Of a DNA stretch of 32,073 bases, positions 13,863 to 21,182 are shown piece after piece; the stretch's first letter is position 1; each line of letters starts with the position of its first letter. The stretch is from contig JABJQG010000001.1 of NCBI GenBank assembly GCA_018663505.1, positions 1-32,073 of the forward strand. Direction: 5' to 3'. The DNA comes from Pseudobdellovibrionaceae bacterium (GTDB lineage Bacteria; Bdellovibrionota; Bdellovibrionia; Bdellovibrionales; UBA1609). Under the pieces are notes generated by a model. That model was not told where the DNA came from and searched no databases. It worked only from the letters and a program-made list of their open reading frames with translations. The position numbers and the translations under genes are program-made.

Positions 13863-15950
13863 TTAATCTGCACCCTCTGTATTTTCACTGCTATTATCAT
13901 GATTTGATAAACCTTCAGTATCAACACCCTGGTTCTCTGGAAGTACAGAGCCCCCAACTTGGGAGTTTATTTCCGAAGCATTATTTTCATCAATTCCAGA
14001 GTGGCCTCCTGGGACAACAGTTGTGTTTTTTTCTTCACGAATAACTCCAGCTTTGCATTCTAATAACATAACATCTGATGCCACATCCACATAACTTTTT
14101 GCCTTTTTATCTAGTAATTGAAAACTAATTTGGGCAGTTGCTCCATCAGAATATACTCGACCTTCAGGATAAGGAGAGGGGAACGTAAATACATTAAAAA
14201 GCTTTGAGCTATATGCGCCTTCAATAAACCAATTAGAGAGGGAGATTGTGGACATAAAAGATATCTCCGGGTTTGAAAGTGATGCAAGTCTGAATTCTGA
14301 GCTAAATGTCTGAACTCGAACCATATCCTTATACTCCGTATCATCATCTGTACTTATTAAAATTCCATAGGACATTTTATCAGACCCAGCAACACTATAA
14401 TTTTTCAACTGAATGGATAACTCTCTCTCTTTGCCTTGTGAATCTTTGAGCTTATACTTAACAGTAGAGGCTCCCTTTGCTCCCTTACCATCCATATTTA
14501 ATTTAAATTTAACAATAGATTTTAATAGATTTTTATCTATAGATAATTCAAATTCTGGCCTTTTAACATTACTATATAACTCACATTGAACATTAGAAAA
14601 ATCAACATGATACAACTCTGTACTCGCTAGCAAGCTCAAATATGGGGCTATTAAATTAAGTTCATTATAGTTTACAGATCCCTGAAGATTGTTATAACCA
14701 TTAAAAATCTTACTCGCATTTGCCTTTAAACTATTACCATCAACATCAGGATTATGTGCGTACTCAGAGGAATAAACTTTAAACTCACTTATTGCAGCTG
14801 CAATGGTTTCGTACACCTCACCTGAGAGCCGTAGGTCCTCAAAAAATATTTTTTCAATGAGCCATACATCTCGGCTATCAAGGAAAATGCCACCTTCATA
14901 CAATAATTTCCAACCCTGACGTCGCTCTATAAGTGCGCGTAGAAGAATAACTTTCTCAGTAATAAAACTTGGAACATCAATTAACCCCATTCCGTAGGTC
15001 TTTGTAAAAATATTTTCAATTTCAATGAGTTGATCTTCCGTTTTGTTAAGGTACTCCTCAAACAAATTCAACTTAACTTTACCAACATTTCGATGCTGCT
15101 CTAACTTGTTAGGGTCACTTTCACTCTTCATATTACTAATACTTTGATGAATTGCCACGAGCTGACTTAATGCATTTGTATAGGATCTCATGATATCATT
15201 CCATTTATTTATCACATCCAATTTATCTCGATGAGATATCACCACCTTCTTTTTATTATATATAAACCACCTATGGTTTTTGTCTGCAATGAACTCACTT
15301 ATTCCGTAAGTGTGATGAAGTTCATGAAAAAGTAAAGCTAGCAGCTGGAGCTCAAGCTCTGTCTTGGAGTATCTAGATAAACGCGTAAGGCTGATGCAAA
15401 CTTCTTTTTTGTTATTAATGGCCATATCTCTTTTGGCAAATTTACTCATCTGTTCTTCAGTGTTTTGTTCCGTGTAAGTATATCCTTCTGCTAGAAGATC
15501 ATCTTTTCCTGCTAAACATGATTTTTTTACTGGCTTAAGCTTTAGTTGCTCTATTTGAAGAAAAACGCTTTGTTTTGAATCCTCTATTTTACTAAACAGC
15601 TCACCAAGGTCGCCATCTTTTGTATTAATAATATTCTCATACCATAAAGAGCTATTATTTCGATGAGCGTAAAGTCGATGCATTGCTGTTTTTAGTTTTT
15701 GCTTAAGACCCACAAGTTGATTTTTTACATATCCAGGTGAAGTACCTGAGCCATTTCCACCACAACCATCAATGCCACCGCAAGCCATTCCATCAGTATT
15801 TCCGGGGGTATCTGCCTCCACTTTTGAGTTCTCTGTATCACCACCAGTATTCGCATACCTATTTATTTTTTTAGGAGAACAGGCTGTGATCAACAAAACA
15901 AAGACTGCCATTACAAATAAACTCAATAATATTTTGAAGTTCTTTAACAC
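13863..15950 (-). CDS. Large lipoprotein with HELHH metalloprotease-like motif
   Basis: A 695-aa protein with lipobox LITAC (Cys24) followed by a glycine- and cysteine-rich linker (MACGGIDGCGGNGSG). Residues 209-219 read HELHHTYGISE, an HExxHxxGxxE arrangement: the first two zinc histidines and catalytic Glu are present, but the third metzincin ligand is Glu rather than His or Asp. The C-terminal half (about 480-640) is strand-rich and unrecognised, ending in an acidic, asparagine-rich tail. The start is GTG, with AAAGG about 12 bases upstream. Probably outer-membrane or periplasmic. Peptidase activity is plausible but unproven. Confidence 0.8.
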   Translation of the reverse strand: MLKNFKILLSLFVMAVFVLLITACSPKKINRYANTGGDTENSKVEADTPGNTDGMACGGIDGCGGNGSGTSPGYVKNQLVGLKQKLKTAMHRLYAHRNNSSLWYENIINTKDGDLGELFSKIEDSKQSVFLQIEQLKLKPVKKSCLAGKDDLLAEGYTYTEQNTEEQMSKFAKRDMAINNKKEVCISLTRLSRYSKTELELQLLALLFHELHHTYGISEFIADKNHRWFIYNKKKVVISHRDKLDVINKWNDIMRSYTNALSQLVAIHQSISNMKSESDPNKLEQHRNVGKVKLNLFEEYLNKTEDQLIEIENIFTKTYGMGLIDVPSFITEKVILLRALIERRQGWKLLYEGGIFLDSRDVWLIEKIFFEDLRLSGEVYETIAAAISEFKVYSSEYAHNPDVDGNSLKANASKIFNGYNNLQGSVNYNELNLIAPYLSLLASTELYHVDFSNVQCELYSNVKRPEFELSIDKNLLKSIVKFKLNMDGKGAKGASTVKYKLKDSQGKERELSIQLKNYSVAGSDKMSYGILISTDDDTEYKDMVRVQTFSSEFRLASLSNPEISFMSTISLSNWFIEGAYSSKLFNVFTFPSPYPEGRVYSDGATAQISFQLLDKKAKSYVDVASDVMLLECKAGVIREEKNTTVVPGGHSGIDENNASEINSQVGGSVLPENQGVDTEGLSNHDNSSENTEGAD

Positions 15951-16172
15951 TGATGACAGCCTTTAGTTAGATTAAGTTAGCTTTTATTATACTTACTCTC
16001 TCTGCAGGCCCTGTGCCCTAAGTGCTTTAATCTTTTATTTAAGATATCAATAGGTTGCGCGACATTCGTGGACCACTAACTGTTTAAGTAATTTGGATGA
16101 GACTAAAATTGTCACTCACTAGATTTGTGATGATAAGGATATGTGTTTAGTTTTATAAACCTATATGTAACC

Positions 16173-16460
16173 CTAAGTGCCACTAATGGAGTTAAAAGCT
16201 TCATTTAAACTCGTAAAGCAACCGGCAAAGGAGTTATCTAAAGAATCAGTTGATTGTCTATCTAAATTGATTATTTTCCCATCAGCCATTGTTCCATACG
16301 CTTTCCCACAACTGTTTCCCAACTTGTCTAACTCTCCTGGAAGCAACACTTGGTATATTGTGATTTCCTCACTGTTATTAACTTTATTATTAGTAGTTGT
16401 TGTTGCATTTGCCATTGTTGCAAAAAACAAAACCACTAAAGTTGATATTAATATTTTCAT
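16173..16460 (-). CDS. Small secreted protein, PGE-GxxCG family (copy 1)
   Basis: A 95-aa protein with signal peptide MKILISTLVVLFFATMANA. The mature part carries IYQVLLPGELDKLGNSCGKA, then YGTMADGK and AGCFTSLNEAFNSI. It is a clear paralogue of the 92-aa protein at 19199-19477 and shares the motif with both halves of the protein at 18546-19100. The two conserved cysteines probably form a disulfide. A sequence box shared with the paralogue lies 82 bases upstream. Ribosome site: GGAG upstream of ATG. Function unknown. Confidence 0.85.
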   Translation of the reverse strand: MKILISTLVVLFFATMANATTTTNNKVNNSEEITIYQVLLPGELDKLGNSCGKAYGTMADGKIINLDRQSTDSLDNSFAGCFTSLNEAFNSISGT

Positions 16461-16542
16461 GACATTCTCCTTATTTATTTTTTCTGTGTCTAAACCAAGC
16501 GCATAGCTTGTATGAACCTAATATAATTTACCTTAGAAAAAT

Positions 16543-16565
16543 AAAATAGATTTAGTTAGCAAATA
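16543..16565 (-). promoter_or_regulatory. Conserved upstream box of PGE-family gene (copy 1)
   Basis: On the minus strand it reads TATTTGCTAACTAAATCTAT followed by TTT. The core AAATCTATTTT recurs upstream of the paralogue (19558-19582) with 82 versus 81 bases to the start codon. It may be a shared promoter or operator. Confidence 0.4.
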
Positions 16566-16728
16566 ACTAGCTATTATCTTAACATATAGCTAATATATCA
16601 GCATAAACTACTATTATTACACAGGTAAATTAATATTTAAATATTGGATTTTTTGCTGTATTTTAAAGATATCAACAAGAGCCCCCACCCTTATCACAGA
16701 TTATAGACAACAACTGTTAGCATTAAGG

Positions 16729-17121
16729 TTAGTACATTGAAATTTCTCCATCATCAAAAAATAAGCTAAAATCTGGAGCACTAAGACCGTCCACATCCTG
16801 CATAACCACAATAGCGTCAACCACATAAGCTGAAAGAGCCTTAAAGTCTCTTATAGGGTGATCAGATATTGTTATTTTTGTTTTAAAAAAAATTTTTAGC
16901 GAAACATCGTATAAATAAACCGTCTCTGGTGACAGGTGACTGGATTGAGCATTTTCTGCTTTTAATAAATAACAGTAAGTAGAGTTGCAAACTTTCAAAG
17001 AGTATTTTTCATAAGAACTGTTTTTTGCATTTAAGACAGATCGTGAAATAAAAGCTACTGCAAGCAATAAACTTACTTGCAGTAGCTTTTTAAATACTTT
17101 TTTTCTATTATTCTGATTCAT
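16729..17121 (-). CDS. Small membrane-anchored or secreted protein, unknown function
   Basis: A 130-aa protein beginning MNQNNRKKVFKKLLQVSLLL, with one N-terminal hydrophobic segment (signal peptide or anchor), then a mature domain with two cysteines (KVCNSTYCYLL) and an acidic C-terminus. No family recognised. It overlaps the end of the upstream lipoprotein gene by 14 bases (start at 17121; an alternative ATG at 17130 also lacks a ribosome site), so it is probably translated by coupling from that gene. Confidence 0.7.
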   Translation of the reverse strand: MNQNNRKKVFKKLLQVSLLLAVAFISRSVLNAKNSSYEKYSLKVCNSTYCYLLKAENAQSSHLSPETVYLYDVSLKIFFKTKITISDHPIRDFKALSAYVVDAIVVMQDVDGLSAPDFSLFFDDGEISMY

Positions 17122-18460
17122 AACAATCATTGTTTGAAGACGATCCTATAATAAATTTGTCAGCATCTTTATTTGGGAACATGCCACCGAAAGTTTTATC
17201 TTTTAAAGAGGTGCCCTCTCCACATTCATTAAACTTATTGGGTGCTAATTTCAGTAAGTCATAAACGGGATCAAGAAGTAGTGCTGCTGGTCTTACAACA
17301 GTACCTATGACATTTTCCGATGACCCATTTTTTCCATAGGTTTTAATATCCATAGAAATCACCTCACCATTCAAAACACGGGTTATTTTGGCTAAAACAT
17401 CCGTTACTGACTGATTATCATCAGTTTGTTTTGACAGACAAATATCATTTTTAATCATATTTCTCTTTCTATTTTTCTGAGTTTCTTGACCTGAAGGACA
17501 AAGTGTTTTCTGATTTTTCAATACCCACCTGGTTGCTGCAACTAAGTCTGAACCCATATCAACAATATCAGCCAAACCATTGTTTGTTCTTAGTTTCCCG
17601 GCTTTTTCCTGACTTTGTAAATAGCCCACCATATCTTTTGCTGTGGGCTCTAACCCCTTATGTTGGCTAATAAACTTGCCATACCCCTGAAGGTCATAGG
17701 CCGTATACAAACTAGTGAGAATCTGTATGCCTGCCTGTGCATGCTGTAAGGCCTCCATATCTGCTCGATCTAGTTTAATAGTAAGAGAATTTAATAAATC
17801 ACATTTTTTATCATATTCAATGATATTTTCCGAATTCAACTCTACAGAACAGTTTTGAGAAGCCTCACCTAAAGTTGTGCCAGCAAATAACACATTGATA
17901 TTCAATGTTAAGCCTAAATCTTTATTAGCTTTTAAAAAAGTTCGAAAATCATTTTGACCAGAACGATACTCATCTAAAAAATCTTGAAATTCTGATTCAT
18001 TAGAGATTTTAGCCTTCCCAGAGTCATCTAATAAAAAACTTTTCATTCCGCTTACTGGAAATTTAGCTACTATATTTTTGTAGGATTTTACTTCCTTTTT
18101 ATCCCCATGGATTAGTACTAAAGGCTCTACTCTTTTCATAATTCCCCTTAGCTGCATAAATGAGGAAATAAAACCTTTGTAAAATTTTGCTCTTTTATTA
18201 TTGGGGTCAATGTTCAATGCTCTATTAAACACCAAATCTGCATACATAAAACGTATGGGGTCCATAAGTTGTTCCCCTGCCAGAGCCAGCTCTTCTGCCA
18301 ACTGCTCAGCCGGTATTGTTTTATCGTAGGCCTTTGGGTTAAGATTGATTTTACCCCGATTGCTATTTGTATTTTTGTTTACAGAACAAGCTGTAACCAG
18401 CCCTATTGTGCAACTTCCTAGCGCTAACATTTTTAGCGCACTCTTTACTCTAGTTTTCAT
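17108..18460 (-). CDS. TPR-like lipoprotein, unknown function
   Basis: A 450-aa lipoprotein with lipobox GLVTAC (Cys25). Residues about 57-90 (MYADLVFNRALNIDPNNKRA) look like a tetratricopeptide repeat; the remainder is helical and unrecognised. I chose the ATG at 18460 because AAAGGAG lies six bases before it; an ATG six bases earlier directly abuts that site. It is the first gene of a leftward pair with the overlapping 16729 gene. Overlapping palindromes at 18499-18519 lie in the leader. Probably a periplasmic or outer-membrane structural protein. Confidence 0.78.
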   Translation of the reverse strand: MKTRVKSALKMLALGSCTIGLVTACSVNKNTNSNRGKINLNPKAYDKTIPAEQLAEELALAGEQLMDPIRFMYADLVFNRALNIDPNNKRAKFYKGFISSFMQLRGIMKRVEPLVLIHGDKKEVKSYKNIVAKFPVSGMKSFLLDDSGKAKISNESEFQDFLDEYRSGQNDFRTFLKANKDLGLTLNINVLFAGTTLGEASQNCSVELNSENIIEYDKKCDLLNSLTIKLDRADMEALQHAQAGIQILTSLYTAYDLQGYGKFISQHKGLEPTAKDMVGYLQSQEKAGKLRTNNGLADIVDMGSDLVAATRWVLKNQKTLCPSGQETQKNRKRNMIKNDICLSKQTDDNQSVTDVLAKITRVLNGEVISMDIKTYGKNGSSENVIGTVVRPAALLLDPVYDLLKLAPNKFNECGEGTSLKDKTFGGMFPNKDADKFIIGSSSNNDCYESE

Positions 18461-18498
18461 TGTCATCTCCTTTGATGACCCCTTCTCTGTTTTGATTC

Positions 18499-18519
18499 AC
18501 TCGGTATGCGAGTCATACC
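18499..18519. promoter_or_regulatory. Overlapping palindromes upstream of the lipoprotein gene
   Basis: ACTCG (18499-18503)/CGAGT (18509-18513) and GGTATG (18503-18508)/CATACC (18514-18519) are two interleaved inverted repeats sharing bases, 39-59 bases before the start at 18460. Candidate operator or weak hairpin. Confidence 0.3.
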
Positions 18520-18545
18520 ATTAAAAGTAATAATTCTTTCACCCC

Positions 18546-19100
18546 TCACTCAATGCTGTCGCCCTCTTTAACAAAGTTTATTTGGTATTGCTTGATTAAT
18601 AGCGCTCGATATCCACTAAACCTGTTAATCTTACTCAGAGCATAGAGAGGTGAATAATAACAGCTCCCATTAGCATAGGAATTCTCATCCATGGGTGTTC
18701 CCAAAAAAATTAATTTATTATTAATAGTAATACCAAAATTCTCTCCACAGGTCGCACCATTAACATCCGGCACTCCAGGCATAAGGATCGAATAATCCGG
18801 GTAACGCTGAATCTCTTTTATGATTTGTAACTGATCCACAAGTTCATTCTCCGCAAGCTTCAATAAGAATATCACCACCTCATCAAGGCTTTCGGAACAA
18901 CCAATCTCTGAAATGTTTACCCAGCCTCTCTTTGGAAGTACTAACAGTTCACCATCTAGAGTTCCTCCCCATTTACTCATACATCTTTCTCCTGAATGGC
19001 TTTCCTCTCCTGGGTACAATATTTTAAATTCCTCTGACATTCCTATTAAAGGGACCAAGGTCACCATAAATATTAGTATTATTTGTCTCAAATATTTCAT
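18546..19100 (-). CDS. Secreted protein with two tandem PGE-GxxC domains
   Basis: A 184-aa protein with signal peptide MKYLRQIILIFMVTLVPLIG. The mature part contains two copies of the motif seen in the flanking small proteins: FKILYPGEESHSGERC ... TLDGELLVL ... IGCSESLDEV, then YSILMPGVPDVNGATCGENF ... INNKLIFLG ... GSCYYSPLYALSKI. I chose the ATG at 19100, preceded by two AAGGAG-like sites in tandem; a longer frame from 19127 would run through both ribosome sites. The gene lies between the two single-domain paralogues, indicating local duplication. Function unknown. Confidence 0.8.
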   Translation of the reverse strand: MKYLRQIILIFMVTLVPLIGMSEEFKILYPGEESHSGERCMSKWGGTLDGELLVLPKRGWVNISEIGCSESLDEVVIFLLKLAENELVDQLQIIKEIQRYPDYSILMPGVPDVNGATCGENFGITINNKLIFLGTPMDENSYANGSCYYSPLYALSKINRFSGYRALLIKQYQINFVKEGDSIE

Positions 19101-19198
19101 CTCTTTCTCCTTTTCTCCTTTTCTCATTATATATTTAAATTGTTCAAGGGCACTGGCCCGCTCATATTGTTCTTTTGGAATTAACTTGGATTTATCTA

Positions 19199-19477
19199 CT
19201 ATCCTGAAAAGCCTTCGATACTATTGAAAGCCTCCTGGAAATTTGAAAAACAACCCTTTGGAAATTTATTAGACCTTAACTTACCCAACCATTGGATTTT
19301 CCCGTTCGCCATGGTTCCGTAAGCTTTTCCACAACTATTTCCCACCTTGTCCGCTTCACCAGGAAGTAAAACTTGATAAATAGTTGTTGATTGTTTTTTT
19401 GTTACTTTATTTTTTTCACTGGCCTGAACAGCCAATGCTAAAAATAAAACCACAAATAAGATAATTAACTTATTCAT
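19199..19477 (-). CDS. Small secreted protein, PGE-GxxCG family (copy 2)
   Basis: A 92-aa protein with signal peptide MNKLIILFVVLFLALAVQAS. The core IYQVLLPGEADKVGNSCGKA, then YGTMANGK and KGCFSNFQEAFNSI, is nearly identical to the 95-aa paralogue at 16173-16460. GGAGAG precedes the ATG. It is divergent to a TIGR02147 regulator across 157 bases; the box shared with copy 1 lies in that gap, suggesting the regulator may control the family. Function unknown. Confidence 0.85.
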   Translation of the reverse strand: MNKLIILFVVLFLALAVQASEKNKVTKKQSTTIYQVLLPGEADKVGNSCGKAYGTMANGKIQWLGKLRSNKFPKGCFSNFQEAFNSIEGFSG

Positions 19478-19557
19478 TTCTCTCTCCTTTCACTACTTCC
19501 CGTAGTGTCTTATTTTATACTTTTTGTCTGGACTTAATATGAGGTCTACGAACAATT

Positions 19558-19582
19558 AAAAATAGATTTTGTTTGCTAAATA
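19558..19582 (-). promoter_or_regulatory. Conserved upstream box of PGE-family gene (copy 2)
   Basis: Contains AAATCTATTTT on the minus strand within TATTTAGCAAACAAAATCTA, matching the box upstream of copy 1 at nearly the same distance (81 bases) from the start codon. It lies in the divergent region shared with the TIGR02147 regulator gene. Confidence 0.4.
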
Positions 19583-19634
19583 TCGTACAATATATTAACT
19601 AAGTGTTTATTATTACGGATAACTTGTTGATATT

Positions 19635-20438
19635 ATGGATATTTTTGAATTTAAAAATTATAGAAAATTTGTCAATTCTTGGATAAAGTCTCAACCCCAA
19701 AGAGGACGTGGGCAGCTTGGTCGTATGGCAAAACACTGCGGCCTTAGCTCTGTATATATAAGTCAGGTATTTAAAGGAGATCGGCAGCTTAGCCTGGAAC
19801 AGGCACACAGCTTAGCGGATTACCTAAATCTGCTAAAGCTTGAGACCAAGTACTTTTTATTACTAGTTAGATATGATCGTGCTGGAGACTTTAAATACAA
19901 AAAATTTTTAGAAGAAGAAATTAATGAAGTTCTGCAGGTTGGGCTGGATTTAAAAACTCGTATTAAAGATGATGTGGAGCTTTCTGAAGATGCTAAAATC
20001 TCATTTTACTCTCACTGGGCCTACTCGGCAATTCGCTTACTCAGTTCCATCCCTGGCTACCAAAGCGCAGAGAGTATTTCTCAGTACCTTAAGTTTCCAT
20101 TAGATAAAACTAAACACATGATGGAGTTTTTAGTGATTCATGGGCTGTGCAAGATGGAAAATGGAAAGCTGGTAATGGGACCTCAGAAAATCCACTTAAG
20201 TAGCGACTCCCCTTTAGCAAATAGCCGTCATGCCAGCTGGCGCTTAAAAGGTATGGAGGCCATGGGAGAAAAAGACCCTCAGCACTTATACTTTACCGCC
20301 CCCATGTCTTTATCTCGTAAGGATAAAGGTAAAATCAAGAAAAAGCTCATAGACTTTATCGAGGAACTCTACACTATAGTGGGCGAGTCTAAAGAAGAGG
20401 AAATCGCTTGTATTAATATCGATTGGTTTAACTTATGA
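19635..20438 (+). CDS. TIGR02147 family regulator
   Basis: A 267-aa protein. It opens with MDIFEFKNYRKFVNSWIKSQ, the typical start of TIGR02147 proteins, then an Xre-like helix-turn-helix (LGRMAKHCGLSSVYISQVFK, GDRQLSLEQA). YLNLLKLETKYFLLLVRYDR and the C-terminal winged-helix and RKDKGKIKKKLIDFIEELYT segment complete the family pattern. No ribosome site precedes the ATG, as for the other TIGR02147 gene in this window. It overlaps the GreA/GreB-like gene by four bases (ATGA), so the two are co-translated, and is divergent to a PGE-family secreted-protein gene. Confidence 0.9.
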   Translation: MDIFEFKNYRKFVNSWIKSQPQRGRGQLGRMAKHCGLSSVYISQVFKGDRQLSLEQAHSLADYLNLLKLETKYFLLLVRYDRAGDFKYKKFLEEEINEVLQVGLDLKTRIKDDVELSEDAKISFYSHWAYSAIRLLSSIPGYQSAESISQYLKFPLDKTKHMMEFLVIHGLCKMENGKLVMGPQKIHLSSDSPLANSRHASWRLKGMEAMGEKDPQHLYFTAPMSLSRKDKGKIKKKLIDFIEELYTIVGESKEEEIACINIDWFNL

Positions 20439-20926
20439 AAAAAGTCTCCAAATTAAAATTATTTGAACTTGTATTAGAGCAGCTGGAGAGACAACATCAA
20501 ACACTTATTCTCTCAGCTCAAGCCGCTAAGAATGAAGCCACTAACGAAGAGTCAGTGGCCGAAAATAAATATGACACCCGAGGCTTAGAGGCCTCTTACT
20601 TAGCTGGCGCACAGGCAAAAAGAGCTGTTGAGCTAGAGGAAGTGATTAAGATTATTTCGGATTTAAAAAAGAATGTGAGTCAAAAACCTGTGATGATCCA
20701 AAGCACCTCTTTAGTTCAAGTGGAAATAGATGAAGAGGAAAAGCAAGTCTTCTTTATTTTACCTAAAGTAGGTGGAGTGAAGTTGAATTCTGAAAACATT
20801 AATATCACTGTAATCAGCCCCCAGTCTCCTTTAGGCGAACTACTTATGGGACTGAAGAAGGGTGATTTTTTTGAATTTCACATAAAAAATGGCGTGAAAG
20901 AATATGTTATATCTGATTTTTATTGA
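20435..20926 (+). CDS. GreA/GreB-like transcription factor
   Basis: A 163-aa protein with an N-terminal coiled-coil-like region (residues 1-80, including ENKYDTRGLEASYLAGAQAK) and a C-terminal FKBP-like domain ending VISPQSPLGELLMGLKKGDF, the GreA/GreB signature. Gre factors enter the RNA polymerase secondary channel and stimulate transcript cleavage. The usual N-terminal acidic tip is not an exact match, so this may be a specialised paralogue rather than housekeeping GreA. The four-base overlap with the regulator gene upstream links the two. Function beyond family assignment is inferred. Confidence 0.82.
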   Translation: MKKVSKLKLFELVLEQLERQHQTLILSAQAAKNEATNEESVAENKYDTRGLEASYLAGAQAKRAVELEEVIKIISDLKKNVSQKPVMIQSTSLVQVEIDEEEKQVFFILPKVGGVKLNSENINITVISPQSPLGELLMGLKKGDFFEFHIKNGVKEYVISDFY

Positions 20927-21182
20927 CAATATTTTTCCAAAGTAAGAGCCCCTTCCACTGCTGACTTGTTTAAAACTTTTGAAAACTCATTTTTTAGACT
21001 TAACCCACTGTACTTCTCAAGTTGATTTAAGTATATATTCTTCAATTAATCATAATGAACAGTTTTCAGACTCACTTACAATTATTGTCACTTTGAGAGT
21101 TTTGACGACAACATTCTCTTTGTAATTTCAAATGCTTACCCCTTTCCCTACAGGGCCCTCACATTGCATAGAGATAAGGGTT

